A stretch of DNA of 64,000 nucleotides from Dugong dugon (GCA_030035585.1 CM057469.1:14068501-14132500); one strand, 5' to 3'; positions 1-10,919 are shown, numbered from the stretch's first letter. The notes: generated by a model from the letters alone, not told the origin. Program-made: numbers and translations.

Positions 1-88
1 CTGACATACGTGGGACTGATTCAACAGTAACTGGGACTGGTACTAGTACTATGTACGTTGTCCTGTATTATGCACTGAGGGGGATAAG

Positions 89-106
89 TATGTGTGTGTG
101 TGTGTG
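89..106. repeat. Short (TG)n microsatellite
   Basis: About eight TG units in a row, slightly interrupted at the right edge. Confidence 0.8.
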
Positions 107-204
107 ATGTGTTTGTTGTGAAGACATGCTCAGTCCAGCTAAAACAGATCTTGCTTTTTCTCTGAATTCCCATCTGAAATTCTCTCAGAGCCCTGAGCTC
201 ACAA

Positions 205-425
205 TATCTTATACAGAGCCAGCTTACCCAGTGTGCAGGGTACACTTGGGCTTACTTACTAATCCATAGTGAACAATGTCACATAGATTTCACCACATCA
301 CAGATGTGGTGAAAAACAGGTAAGATTGTTCACTACAGGTTTGAAAGTAAGCACAGTTAAGCCCGTGCACACCTTGCTTAATGTAAGCCAGTGCTGTACC
401 TTGCTCACTGGTTAATCTGCCCCTG
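205..425. repeat. Near-palindromic repeat with a strong central hairpin
   Basis: The core arms TTTCACCACATC (288-299) and GATGTGGTGAAA (303-314) are perfect inverted repeats with a 3-base loop. Outer arms TAGTGAACAAT (267-277) and ATTGTTCACTA (325-335) are also perfect. Weaker symmetry continues outward (GCTTACT at 250, AGTAAGC at 347, and CAGTGTGC and GGTACA-like motifs further out). This resembles an old palindromic DNA-transposon or MER-type element. I cannot name the family. Confidence 0.6.
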
Positions 426-436
426 CTTGTATTATG

Positions 437-586
437 GAGCCCTGGTGGCCTAGTGGTTGAAGCATTTGGCTGCTAACCAAAAGGTCGGCAGTTTGAACCT
501 CCCAGCTGCTCCTTGGAAACCCTATGGGGCAGTTCTACTCTGTCCTATAGAGTTGCTATTAATCGGAATCGACTTGATGGCAACAG
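437..586 (+). mobile_element. AfroSINE, short form
   Basis: A tRNA-related head starting GAGCCCTGGTGG is followed by GCTGCTAACCAAAAGGTCGG, the CTATGGGGCAGTTCTACTCT body and the 3' end CGGAATCGACTTGATGGCAA. The right side (587-940) has an L2/MIR-like trace around 640-700 and otherwise nothing recognisable. Confidence 0.9.
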
Positions 587-940
587 ATTGTTTGTTTTAA
601 AAATATTATAGTTGCTTGTACACGTATCTTATACAGTTTTATTCTGGAAGGTAGGGATCATGTCTTCCTGATTTTTGTATCTGCTGCATTGCCTAGCATG
701 GCATCTGATTCATGTTAATGAGCTAAATGGATTAGTGACATGAGGCCGGCCCCCACACAATGGCTTGGACTATTCTTTTCATAACGCATGAGGCTGAATT
801 CTCACTACTGAGCATGGAATTAAGGAAAGTGGCAGAGACCAAAGAGAGGCCGGTGGCTGTTGCTGTGCAGGTGTGGTGGGTTTTGTCATGTCAGAGTACC
901 CTCGGTGCCCATCAGGCGGGCATCCTAACAGAGGCGGTTA

Positions 941-1120
941 GAGCCGGTGCTTCTCAACCTCGCCTGCACATTGGGATCACCTGGGAGCTTGGACACATGC
1001 TGTTGTCTAGGTTCCACCCCTGAGTTTCTGATTTAATCGGTCTGGAGTGCAGCCTGGGCTTTGTTTCTTTAAAAAGCTCCTCCAGTGATTCTAACGTGCA
1101 GCAAGGTTGCCAATCACAGA
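941..1120 (+). mobile_element. MER20-like hAT-Charlie element
   Basis: It starts GTGCTTCTCAACCTCGCCTG and ends GTGATTCTAACGTGCAGCAA, the terminal sequences of the non-autonomous MER20 family, with a degenerate inverted end. No coding capacity. Confidence 0.75.
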
Positions 1121-1789
1121 GTTGGAGAGTGCGCGGGCTGCGGCAGTGCAGGTGGGGAGGCATTCCCAGGGTCTGACTTAGAGAGCCATCATTTACTAAA
1201 TGGCACTAGAGTAAAAGCAGTAATTTGCCAACGGGAGCCCAAGTGGACCGAAGGAGTGAGTGCCTGCTTTCCGAGAGGATGGTCACCCCAACAGGATGAC
1301 TCATCGCAAGTCTTCTGCGGACCAACTTGTTTTTCTTGGTGGGAGCTTTGCTTCTAGATTCTTCCTTTTCCAAAATGTGGTGAGAGGTAAAAACTCTGCT
1401 CCCCCAAATGCTCACCTTTCTGGCTACTCCTTCTTGTCCTTCTGCAAAGTGCTGAAAAAGCAAGAAGCATATCTGGGTCATGTTTCTAGGCCAAGAAATG
1501 GGCCAATATCACCAAATCCTAATAGCCTCTTATTCCCTGATAGCATTACCCCATCTCTGCCTATCACTTTTTTCAACTCTCACTGTCCCTCCCTAAAATT
1601 AAAACCAGGCACCAGCCTAGACCAAGGCCGGGGCAAAGAAGAGAGCCCTTCGGTGCGGGTGAGAATTCCTGCGGGCCCCCAGCCTGCATTGACTCAATTC
1701 ATATGCTTCAGCCCGATCTTCTCCCCATGGCATGCTTGCATTGCACAGCTCTCATGCCTGCTCCATTTGCCACTTATGTGGGATTTGTT
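1121..1789. other. No recognised feature
   Basis: No gene or repeat recognised. The open frame at 1260-1853 on + has no family resemblance and no codon bias that I can see, and I treat it as chance. Confidence 0.5.
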
Positions 1790-2260
1790 ATTCTTTAAGC
1801 AATTTGGGGCATTAATCCTCCTCCAGCCGAGTTTCGCTGGCTCTGATTCCTAAGCTGTCTCTGTGGCACAGACAATTAGATGACACATGGAGTTTTGTTT
1901 CATTAGTTAAGAGCAGGCAATAGACGAGAAGATGCACTGAATAAGTTAAATGTGCTATAGAAATGCAAAGTGCCGTTATTATAAACGGACAGAAAAACCA
2001 TACTGTTCCCTTTCTATATCTGCCAAATGGTCGAAGCCATGATGAGATTCTGGAGGACAATGACCACCGATTATAGCACAGGGAGGTGGGCGGGGAACAC
2101 GTGGCCAGAACAGCCCCGCTACCGTGGTGTTCTAGTGGTGACGTCACTCTGTTACCACCCAACGCGTGGGTCTATGCATGGGATAAGAGTTTGCATGGAA
2201 ACTACAACCCTTTGGTTGAGTGAAAGGATTGGCCTTACGTTGAATTCTGCTTCTAGATGA
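1790..2260. promoter_or_regulatory. Candidate intronic regulatory block with CRE and RFX-like site
   Basis: Repeat-poor sequence with a perfect palindromic CRE TGACGTCA at 2139-2146 and GTTTGCATGGAAAC (2189-2202), close to the RFX X-box. The part at 1860-2000, with GACAATTAGATGACACATGG, has the look of a conserved non-coding element. The function is inferred only. Confidence 0.35.
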
Positions 2261-3039
2261 AGAACAAACAGAGAGAATACTGAGGCCCTGGATTTTGATT
2301 TTACCAGCATTTTCCCATCATCACAGGTAATGAAAGGGCAAGACTTTGATCCTCTTGGTTGGATTCTGTTGTATGTTTGTTGGAATCAAAAGCAAACGTA
2401 TTCTGAGCAAAGACTATGAGGAATCTCCTCCATTGTTCTGTAGAGGAGGTGGCCCCCAAAGAGGAACTGGGCCCCACCTTTGCATGCTGCCACACCCCTT
2501 CTGGGGGAGCATGCAGAACCCGTCATCAAGCCTAGACTGTTGACTCAGCACATGGTGGGCGCAGCACAGGTGTTCATTCATCACTCTGACTAGCTCTGGT
2601 TCCTGTCTTCCCAGCAGGCCAGGGTCAGGACCAAACCCATGTCTGTGATGTGAGCCTTTGCACAAGTGCCAATTGCTGAGTGGGGCTGAAGTTATATAAT
2701 TATTGTAACTATTTTTGTTTATAGGACATCCCTTCCCAGGAGATCCCGTGCACTTCCCTACCAAGAACAGAGTTGTCACTTGGTAGCAGGACAGCATGAC
2801 CCATTCTGGGGCTAGAGGAAGTAATAAAGAGTGCTGCCCATCCAGAGTGCTATGCAGGCTGCCCACAAGAAGTCATTACAATCTCAGCTCCCGGGAAGGC
2901 TGAATTGGGGCGTCACTCTGCTATGTAGAGAGTGAAAATGGGTCTTTTTCTTTGCTGGAGGAAGTGAGCTGACCTAGAAATGGAGGGTGGTCCTTGGTGG
3001 CCTAGGTACGGTTTTTCTATAACAACAACTTCCAAAACA
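2261..3039. other. No recognised feature
   Basis: Mixed-composition intron sequence. No gene, splice-flanked exon or clear repeat recognised. Confidence 0.5.
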
Positions 3040-3270
3040 TCAACAATGTTTATCAAGTTATCACTATAAGTGGCATGTAATATACCAGGCATTGTGCAAA
3101 GTGCTTGATGGGATTATCTTACTTCAAAAACAAGCCTCAGATGTGAACATCATTGTGGTTCCTTTTTTATTGATGAGGCAAATGAGGGGCAGAGAGGTTA
3201 AGTGACTTAAACTAGTTAGTACTACATGGTGGGATTTGAACCTAGGTACTCTTACCCCAGAGCTTGCTCT
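3040..3270 (-). mobile_element. MIR SINE
   Basis: Reads as the complement of MIR: ACCAGGCATTGTGCAAAGTG, then TTGATGAGGCAAATGAGGGG, AGAGGTTAAGTGACTTAA and GGGATTTGAACCTAGG. It is old and diverged. Confidence 0.8.
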
Positions 3271-3457
3271 TTGATTTTTCCTTATTGTTTTAATTATAAA
3301 AGCAGTATGCCCTCATTTTAACTAGTAAAATAATGCAAAGATAATATGAAGAAAATATGAATAAGCCCTCCAACCCTTTTCCATTTCTAACTCTGTCATA
3401 ACTAATGTTAAAAAGCCTGGTCTATATCCTTCCACTCATATCTCCATACACACTGCA

Positions 3458-4118
3458 AAACCAGTTGCTGTCTAGTGGACTCCAGCTCATGGCGACCCCA
3501 TGTGTGTCAGAGCAGGACTGTGCTCCATAGGGTATTTTTCCCCCTTACTGTTACTAGTAATTTTTTATTTCTTTTTTCTCTTTTTTAACTAATATTTTAT
3601 TGTGTTTTTGGTGAAAGTTTACACAGAAAATTAGGTTCCTGTTTGAAAATTTGTGTACAGATCATTCAGTGATATTAGTTCCATTTTTCACAATGTGTCA
3701 GCATTCTCTTTAATTGCGTTCTGGTTGTTTCATTTCCAGTACTCTAGTTTCCCTGCTCCCTTATCTTCTCATCTTTGCTTTAGAGTAATTATTGACCTTT
3801 TAGTCTCTATAGGTGGTTTTTTAATGGAGCACTGGACTCACGAGTAGTATCTTTTATTTTGTGTGCCCATCTGTTATTTCACTGAAAGGTGACCTCGGGA
3901 TAGTTTCAATTCAAGATTTAAAGAGTATCTCATGGCAGTAGTCCCAGGGAGTCCTCTAGTCTCAACTTGTCCAGTAAGCCTGGACTTTTTAAGAATTTGA
4001 CTTCTGTTCTGCATTTTTCTCCTGTTCTATCACGATACCTCTGGGTGAACACAAACCTCCAACCTTTCAGTTAGCAGCTGAGTGCTTTAACCGTTTGCAG
4101 CACTCAGGGACTCCCTGG
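3458..4118 (-). mobile_element. AfroSINE split by an L1 3' fragment
   Basis: The two halves are 3458-3540 (CCAGTTGCTGTCTAGTGGAC, CATAGGGTATTTTT) and about 4035-4118 (ACCTCTGGGTGAACACAAAC, TTAGCAGCTGAGTGCTTTAA). Together they rebuild one reverse-oriented SINE of the long form. The interval holds L1 3' UTR sequence. Confidence 0.8.
3541..4034 (-). mobile_element. 5'-truncated L1, 3' UTR only
   Basis: A T-rich tract (the poly(A) tail read backwards) is followed by TTTTATTGTGTTTTTGGTGA and a sequence parallel to 9010-9530 and 22505-23260. It lies inside an AfroSINE, so it is younger than that SINE. Confidence 0.75.
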
Positions 4119-4129
4119 GTACATTTAAA

Positions 4130-4562
4130 CATAGATAAATACATATATACACATGCATGCATACATATACTCAGTTTTTTTCCCCTTTTAAATTTTTTTC
4201 CAATAACTTGTCTTTTCCCCACATATCATCACATCACGTACATCCCTCTAGATCAATGGCTATAGATCTCTCTTAAAATAATTGCACAAACTCTCATAAT
4301 GTTGCATAGAACACACAGTTTATTCAGTCACTTCCATGTTTATGGGCATTCTGTATATTTCCAGTTTTGTTTGCCCCCTGCCAGTAATCCTGCAATAAAT
4401 ACCTTTGTGTGCTTATATCCCAGGAGCGACATCAATGAGTTAAAGAGGATATGAATTTTTACTTTTCTAAAAATTGCCAGATTACTTTCCCAAAGAGGTT
4501 GAAGCAGTTTGTATTCCCACCAGCAGTGGATGAGTGTCTGTTTCTCCAGATCATCACCAGGA
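4130..4562 (-). mobile_element. Old L1 ORF2 C-terminal remnant
   Basis: On the - strand the frame near 4340-4555 reads [19 protein letters not shown], the conserved C-terminal stretch of L1 ORF2, and then decays. It is much more diverged than the L1s at 55-64 kb. Confidence 0.75.
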
Positions 4563-4637
4563 CTGGGTGACATTGGGGCAGCCAGGACCGGGTGATATTG
4601 GGGCACCCAGGACTGGGTGACATTGGAGCACCCACAG
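4557..4637. repeat. Short minisatellite, about 3 units
   Basis: Units built on CAGGACTGGGTGACATTGGG recur at about 4557, 4584 and 4608 with small changes. Confidence 0.75.
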
Positions 4638-4744
4638 GCTGGCCCACTGCTTGGCTGCTGGCCTTAGTCCCACAGGCGGTTCCAGGGGCTTCCTTAGACT
4701 CCAAGTCAGATGCAGGCGGGAGCAGTCAGGAATCGTTCTCATAG

Positions 4745-4945
4745 GCCATGTTTCTCAATCTTGGCAGCGTGCTAGAATCCTGGGGAGCTTCTAAAACCCA
4801 CAGGTTCAGCTACAGGGGCCCCACCCTCAGGGAGTCTCATTTATTTGGTCAAGGCGGGGGAATGCTCACACAGTAGTGGTTGGAAAAGCTCCCCAGGGTA
4901 TTCTAATGGCTGCCAAGGTCAAGAGCTTCTGACATAGACCATGCA
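4745..4945 (+). mobile_element. MER20-like hAT element
   Basis: ATGTTTCTCAATCTTGGCAG at the start, GGGGAGCTTCTAAAACCCAC inside, and a mirrored CCCAGGGTATTCTAATGG end. Confidence 0.65.
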
Positions 4946-5413
4946 GTAGCTTAAGAGGTGAACAGACACCAAGAACCTAACTTCCCCCTCTTTTCCTCCC
5001 CTCCTCCTTCCTTACTCTGTCCTCTGGGTCCTCTCCTCGCAGGTTAGTGGGGACTTCACTGAGTTGGAAGCTGCACGTATTTGCCTTAAGCTATCCTGCT
5101 CTAGATACACTGTCCTGGGCCTGAGGAACGCACTGACTTTAGTCCTTGCAGAAAGTCCCCTGCTGGCCCTCAGCCTTAGGACCCTCCAGGACCCTGCTTA
5201 GACAGGGCATTCTGAGCATTGTTTTCCCCTGTGCCCATTTGGAGAGCTGTTTCCAGGAGAGAAGGGGTGTGCATTAACTCCTCTCTGATGACCAGAGACT
5301 CATGGTGGTCACCGTGGTGTCCTGCTGTGTAGGCAGCATCAGGACACAGACCAGCCACTCTGTCACCTGGCATCCCCGCCCTTTCCTACCCAGAATGTGG
5401 AAGGCTAGCCCTC
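4946..5413. other. No recognised feature
   Basis: Nothing recognised; a pyrimidine-rich stretch lies at 4980-5030. Confidence 0.5.
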
Positions 5414-5471
5414 TGTTATGGACTGAATTGTGTCTCCCATGTGTTCTAAATCCTGACCCTTATACCTGTGG

Positions 5472-5687
5472 AGGAGCCCTGGTGGCATAGTGGTTCAGCA
5501 CTCAGCTGCTAACCGAAAGGTCAGCAGTTTGAACCTATCAGCCATTCCTCAGGAGAAAGATGTGGCAGTCTGCTTCCGTAAAGATTACAGCCTTGGAAAC
5601 CCTGTGGGGCAGTTCTACTCTGTCCTTTGGGGTTGCTATAAATTGGAATCGACTCAACGGCAACAGGTTTGGGTTTTTGGGGGTTTG
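5472..5687 (+). mobile_element. AfroSINE with 9-bp target duplication
   Basis: Longer form with the extra GAAAGATGTGGCAGTCTGCT segment. TACCTGTGG occurs at 5463-5471 and 5688-5696, so it inserted in the LTR. Confidence 0.92.
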
Positions 5688-5735
5688 TACCTGTGGTTAT
5701 AATCCCATTTGGGAATGGGTTTTCTTTGTTATGTT

Positions 5736-5932
5736 CTCATTGCCATCAAGTCGATTCCGACTCAGAATGACCCTCTAGGACAGAGTAGAACTGCCCCACA
5801 GGGTTTCCGAGGCTGTAATCTTCATAGAAGCAGACTGCAACACCTTTCTCTTGCGGAGCGGCAGGTGGCTTCCAACTGCCGACCTTTGGGTTAGCAGCTG
5901 AGCGTTTAATCACCGCACCACCAGGGCTCCTT
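5736..5932 (-). mobile_element. AfroSINE with 11-bp target duplication
   Basis: Reverse orientation, starting ATTGCCATCAAGTCGATTCC and ending CACCACCAGGGCTCC. TTTGTTATGTT flanks it at 5725-5735 and 5933-5943. It is the second insertion in the same LTR, head to head with the first. Confidence 0.92.
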
Positions 5933-6252
5933 TTTGTTATGTTAACGAGCCAGGATTGGTGTGGGGTGTGTCTTAAGCAACCTTTTCTGAGATATAAAAG
6001 CAGATTAAGCAAAGCAGGTAAGCACACTTGGAGGGGAAGATGTGCCATGTGATCATCAAGGAGTCTTGGAAGAGAAGCTGAAAAGCAGCAAAGACCTTCC
6101 CCGACAGTGAACAGAGAGATTAAGACTTATCCTAGAGCCGCCGCCCCAAATTCAGAATTCTAGCCTCCTAAACTATGAGAAGATAAATGTCTATTTGCTA
6201 AAGACACCCACTTGTGGTATTTCTGTTATAGCAGCACTAGATGACTAAGACA

Positions 6253-6764
6253 GCCTCATTCCACGGGAGGTGCACCCCTGAGACATGTATAGATGACATA
6301 CAGAGTCCAGTACACCAAATCGCTGGCTTCTCGCACAGCACGCTTTGTGCACCTCGTACACTCTGAGTCGGGACGCATCACAGGCTGATGTCGGAAGCCT
6401 ACAGACCAGCAGCAGCTCAGCTGTGTGGGGGAAGAGGGGGCATGGTGGCACCTACCTTGTTTTGTCTAAATACTGGCTACATATGGCAGGTGATAGGGCT
6501 AATGAGTCAACAGAGTCCTGCAGAACTAGGAAATAGTTCACAGGTATAACAAAAAAATTAGGGACTTTTTTGCCTTGTAAAGAAAGATGAGCTTATGTCT
6601 TTCAAGAAACTGCTTCAGAACTACTATTCTCAGCTCAAGAGCTGGCTAGGGATACTTGAAGTTAAAGCCATGGATGAAAATAGAAAATCTGTAGTTAGCC
6701 ATCATCGTGAGCAGCCTCATGATTATTAACTGTGCTAACTAACATTTGCAAAGTGCTTTTTAGG
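6253..6764. other. No recognised feature
   Basis: No gene or repeat recognised. Confidence 0.5.
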
Positions 6765-6935
6765 GTACAGCTTTTCAAACTTGACTGTACAGTAGAATCG
6801 CGTGGGGAGCTTTAAAAAATATTGTTGCTTGGGTCCCATCCCCAGAGATTCTGACTTAACTGGGCGTCAGGATTTTTAAAACTTCTCCCAAGTGATTCTG
6901 GTGTGCAGTGAAGTTGAAGAACATCTACTACACAG
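6765..6935 (+). mobile_element. MER20-like hAT element
   Basis: CAGCTTTTCAAACTTGACTG ... AGTAGAATCGCGTGGGGAGC, then CCCAGAGATTCTGACTTAAC and a mirrored end AAGTGATTCTGGTGTGCAGT. Confidence 0.75.
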
Positions 6936-7196
6936 ATTTCGTCGTGCACATTCCTTACCTCCTTCATCTGCCCTCGGTGCCCTGGTTGCTATGACTGAGC
7001 TGTGTCTGGTTGCTCACTTCTACCCTTGGCCCTTCTCCCCCTTCCCCTTTCCCCCTCCCCCACCCAATGCAGAGCCAAGTCGGGTGCACAGACACCCACC
7101 AGGTCACTGGCTCCTTAAAACCTCCTGGCCCCTTCAACAGGTGAAAACAAGCCTTTGCCAGGTCAGAAGTGTTTCCAGCTCCGATAAGAAATAGAG

Positions 7197-7325
7197 CAAT
7201 GGTTCTCACCCCTGCCTGCACATTGGGGCCCTCTTTGGCAGCGTTCATAAGATGCTGAGGCCCTGGCTACCCACTGAGTTTTCAATTCAGTTGGTCTTGG
7301 GAGTGGGGTGGGGTGGCATGAGATT
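7197..7325 (+). mobile_element. hAT (MER20/MER1-like) 5' fragment
   Basis: CAATGGTTCTCACCCCTGCC and GCACATTGGGGCCC match the left end of this group. The right end is missing. Confidence 0.5.
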
Positions 7326-7404
7326 CGAACATGGGAATTTCTTTTAGAAAAACTTTTTACTTTGGAAAATTTCAAATGTATGGGAAAGTTGAAGAAGTAC
7401 TATA

Positions 7405-8105
7405 CAGTCATGTACTGCATAACATCTGTTTGGGCGATGCCCAACCACGTATACACGTTTGTGGTCCCATAAGGGTATGTAATAGAGTTCAGAAATCCCG
7501 ATCAGAAAAGGGGATGTAGCCAACATAACCAGATGTAGTGAACACAACAGCTTCCTGCGTGCAACACGTGTATCGCATACCTCTTATATACAAAGCGATT
7601 GTGCTGCCAGGTGTTATCATGGTACAGTACCTACATAACCTATAATACATATGTCTTTACAGTTATAATAAGCACCTATGTTACTGTCCTATGTACATAC
7701 CATACTGTACCTTCTATTATTCTTTTAATGTGAACTTTCCCTGCTTACAAATAAAAAGTTTACCATGTAACGACGTATGTGTTTACTTGTAGGCAGCCGC
7801 CTCCAATCTCGTGTATCGTGCATCTCTTGAGTGTTGTAGCGTTATCTCTGTTTAATTTTCTTTGGAAAATATTACCATAAAGTGCATCCCGGCTCCCAAA
7901 TGCAGCAAAACCAGAGCTAGTGACAGCAGTAAGAAGCAAAGGAGAAGGATCAGTTTGGAAGTGAAACAAAAGTTTATTAAACAACACGAAGACGGAAAAT
8001 CAGTGAATGCTATTACTCTCGATTGAGGCATGTTTGCACAAGGTCCAAATCACATAACGTCCTATGTCACAGAACGTACCATGGATGGTAAGCGACCCGT
8101 GACTC
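7405..8105 (+). mobile_element. Tigger-type (pogo) DNA transposon, internally deleted
   Basis: Starts CAGTCATGTACTGCATAAC after a TA and ends GGTAAGCGACCCGTGACTC before a TA (8106-8107), so the ends are near-inverted and the target is the TA expected for Tc1/mariner-pogo. The middle at about 7915-8025 still codes SLEVKQKFIKQHEDGKSV on + before a stop, which is the N-terminal CENP-B-like DNA-binding start of a Tigger transposase. The catalytic domain is absent, so it is non-autonomous. Confidence 0.8.
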
Positions 8106-8107
8106 TA

Positions 8108-8935
8108 ATGGCGTTGCTTAGGGGCTACTGAGTGTATGTTAATGGTGGTGGAATAATCTGGAGAAGGATAGTGATAATGTTTGCACAACATGATGAAAGT
8201 AATCAGTGTCACTGAATTGTGCATGTAGATACTGTTGAATTTGCACATTTTGTTATGTATATATTCACCACGATTTGTTTTAAAAGAACAAAGAAAAGTA
8301 TTATAATGAACATATATATAACCTTCACCAAGATTCTTCATTTGTTAACAGTTTGCCACGCTAGCCTTATCTGCTCTCTTTCTCTCTCCCGCTCCATGTA
8401 TGTATTACACACGTTTTTGCTGGATTACTTTAAAGTAAGTTGCACACATCGTGGTTCTTCACCCCTAAATATGTTCTCCGACATAACCACAGTAAGGAGC
8501 TCTGGTGGCACAACAATTAAACGCTCAGCTGCTAACCAAAAAGTTGGAGGTTGAAATCTACCCCACGGCTCCTTGGGAGAAAGACCTGGGGATCTGCTTC
8601 CATAAAGATTACGGCCAAGAAGACTCTGTGAGGCAGTTCTGCTCTGTCACATGGGGTTACTGTGAGTCGGAATCGACTCGGGGCAACCAACAACAAACAT
8701 AATACCATAATCCCACCCAAGAACATAGTTATAATATTATCTAATTTTAGTTCATGTTCACATTTCCCCTGTGTGCTGAATAATGTCCTTCGTGGCTTTT
8801 TTTTCCCTCCTAATCCAGGATCCAATCAAGGATCACACATTGCATTTAGTTGTCACGTTTCCTTAACCTCCATCAGTCTAGAAAGTCTTCCCATGTTTTT
8901 CATAACATTGACCTTTATGAAGAGTCCCTGGTGTG
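8108..8935 (+). mobile_element. Old L1M-type 3' region, split by a SINE
   Basis: Phrases such as GGATAGTGATAATGTTTGCA, TTTAAAGTAAGTTGCACACA and CCAGGATCCAATCAAGGATC follow the order seen in old mammalian L1 3' regions. The SINE at 8495 interrupts it. The family call is from memory. Confidence 0.45.
8495..8698 (+). mobile_element. AfroSINE, longer form
   Basis: GGAGCTCTGGTGGCACAAC head, GGGGATCTGCTTCCATAAAG middle and GAGTCGGAATCGACTCGGGG end. Confidence 0.9.
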
Positions 8936-9004
8936 GGCTGGTGTTTTGTTGTTTTTTTTTTTTAATTTAAATTCTCAAATTTATTGACAAATTGCTCATA
9001 ATAT

Positions 9005-9530
9005 ATTGTTTTAATTTTATTGTGCTTTAGGTGAAAGTTTACAGTGCAAACTAGTTTCTCATTCAAAAATTTATACACAAATTGTTTTGTGACATTGGTT
9101 GCAATCCCCGCAACGTGTTAGCACTTTCCCCCTTTCCGCCCCGGGTTCCCGTGTCCCTTCCTGCCTTCTCATCGTTGCTTTTCAGCGGGTGTTGCCGATT
9201 TGGTTTCCTGTACTCGACTGAACTAAGAAACAGGTTCCCCATGGGTGTTATTGCTTGTTTTCTAGGCCTGTCTAATCTTTGGCTGAAAGTGGACTTTGGG
9301 AGTGACTTCAGTTCTGAGTTAGCAGGGCGTCCGGTGGCCAGAGTCTCAGGGGTTCCTCCAGTCTCTGTCAGACCAGTAAGTCTGGTCTCTTTTTGTGAAT
9401 TTGAATTTTGTTCTACATTTTTCTCCTGCTTTGTCCGGGACCCTCTTTTGTGATCCCTGTCAGAGTGGTCGATGCTGGTAGCCAGGCACCATCTAGTTTT
9501 TCTGGGATCGGGCTGGTGGTGTGGGTGGTT
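9005..9530 (-). mobile_element. L1 3' UTR fragment
   Basis: TTTTATTGTGCTTTAGGTGA marks the 3' end read backwards. It is colinear with 22505 onward and with the 3' UTRs at 55-58 kb. No ORF2 remains. Confidence 0.8.
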
Positions 9531-9592
9531 TTTTAAAAAAAGTTCCCCCAGGTATTTCTAGTGAGCAGCCAGGGTTGAGAAGCACGGCAGTA
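9531..9592 (+). mobile_element. MER20 right-end fragment
   Basis: CCAGGTATTTCTAGTGAGCA and GCCAGGGTTGAGAAGCACGG are the right terminus only. The L1 fragment abuts it on the left, so the L1 probably inserted in this MER20. Confidence 0.55.
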
Positions 9593-10656
9593 GGGCACTG
9601 CATTTCTGCGGGTTTTGTTTTCCCCTTGTAAGTATTTATGTGGGCAAACAAACAACCAGATGCTGACTTGTGTGCTGCCCCTTCCTGCTGTCAGTCCTCA
9701 GAGCAGAGTCGCAGCCAAGCACCATCTCCTCCACCCCGCTCACTTGGTGGAAGAGCTGCAGCTGACGGTGGCCTCCCTCCCATGCGCACGCCTGGCCCCC
9801 TTGTGGTCTTTGTTCCTAATTGATCTAGAGTCACAGGCCACTCTGATCAATACCTTTTCTGCTTGCCCAGCGTCTTTGCCTCTTCCTTCCTCTCCTTCCC
9901 AGGATCTGCTGCTCCTGTTCTGTGTTTTGTACTGGATAATCAAGATATTGAACCCTCTGTATAGCTACTTGAGGCAGTCTCATGTGGTAGGGTGAGGGGG
10001 TGGCTGCTCTGTTCCCCCGTGGGGTAGCCGTGGGTTGTTGAAGATGTGCTGTAGGGAGGGATGGCACTTCCCGAGGCTGCCACGCTCCCCCTGCTCTGGC
10101 CACCCTGAATGAAGCCCCATCCACACTTGCCATTCTTGCTCTTCCCTCCTTGACTTTTTGGGTCGAGCCTCCCATTCTTTAAAACTCAGCTCAAGTCACC
10201 CCTTCTGGAAATCTTTAGCCTCCCTCATGATAGCACTCACCTTTATTTCACTGGGCTATTTATTCATTTCAAATTTCCAAATCCTGTGGGCTTTCCACCA
10301 TTTACTTGTATAATGCTTCATATTATCTACTGCAAATGCACAGCCTCTGGTGGGCTACGTCTCCACACGGTCAGTTAGTATTTGTTCAGGAAAGAGAAGT
10401 CTGTTTTAACAAAAGTGCAAGCAGGTTGTCATCGAGAGAGCAAATATGTTGGGTGAAAACCAACAAACACAAAACACTGCTTCAGCCACCCCCAAACCCT
10501 GAGTAAGGGATTCGGTGCTGCTTTGGAACACCACAGGAAGCCCCTCTGTTGGTGCAGAAGTTGACAGTCAACCACAGAGCTCATGGAAGCAGTTTTTCCT
10601 CTTCATCTCCTTCACTGGGGTATTGGCCAATGAGTAGTGAGAATCCTGGGATAGCT
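9593..10656. other. Mostly unassigned; weak L2 trace
   Basis: Around 10165-10300 TTTAAAACTCAGCTCAAGTC and CACTCACCTTTATTTCACTG look like an L2 LINE 3' end. The rest shows nothing recognisable. Confidence 0.4.
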
Positions 10657-10855
10657 CCTGTGGCTGTTAGCTGCCATCAGGTCAACCCTCGACTCATGGC
10701 AACCCCCTGCACAACAGAATGATTTTTGGAAGTAGATCGCCAAGCCTTTCTTCCTAGTCCATCTTGGTCTGGAAGCTCTGCTGAAATCTGTTCAGCATCA
10801 TAGCAACACACAAGCCTCCACTGACAGATGGGTAGTGGCTGCACATAAGGTACAT
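10657..10855 (-). mobile_element. 5'-truncated composite SINE (tRNA-Gly family body)
   Basis: Its complement reads CAGTGGAGGCTTGTGTGTTG, then GCTATGATGCTGAACAG and AAGAAAGGCTTGGCGATCTA. This is the same body as the tRNA-Gly-headed SINEs at 34763 and 44146 but without the tRNA head. Confidence 0.75.
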
Positions 10856-10919
10856 TGACTGGGAACGGAAGATGAGAATTCTACCAGTGAACCCCCACTG
10901 CCCCCGGCATAGTCCCTAG

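Larger units (their letters stand above)
5414..6252 (+). mobile_element. ERVL-MaLR-type solo LTR carrying two SINEs
   Basis: Begins TGTTATGGACTGAATTGTGT and ends CAGCACTAGATGACTAAGACA, the MLT1/MaLR pattern, with a GATAAATG-type poly(A) signal near 6181. Flanking bases CCCTC (5409) and GCCTC (6253) fit a 5-bp target duplication with one change. Removing the SINEs at 5472 and 5736 leaves about 420 bp, a normal length for a MaLR LTR. No internal retroviral sequence is attached. Confidence 0.85.

Noticed and set aside
1260-1853. 197-codon + frame
   Set aside because: No recognisable domain, no splice or promoter context, and located within an intron. Treated as chance.
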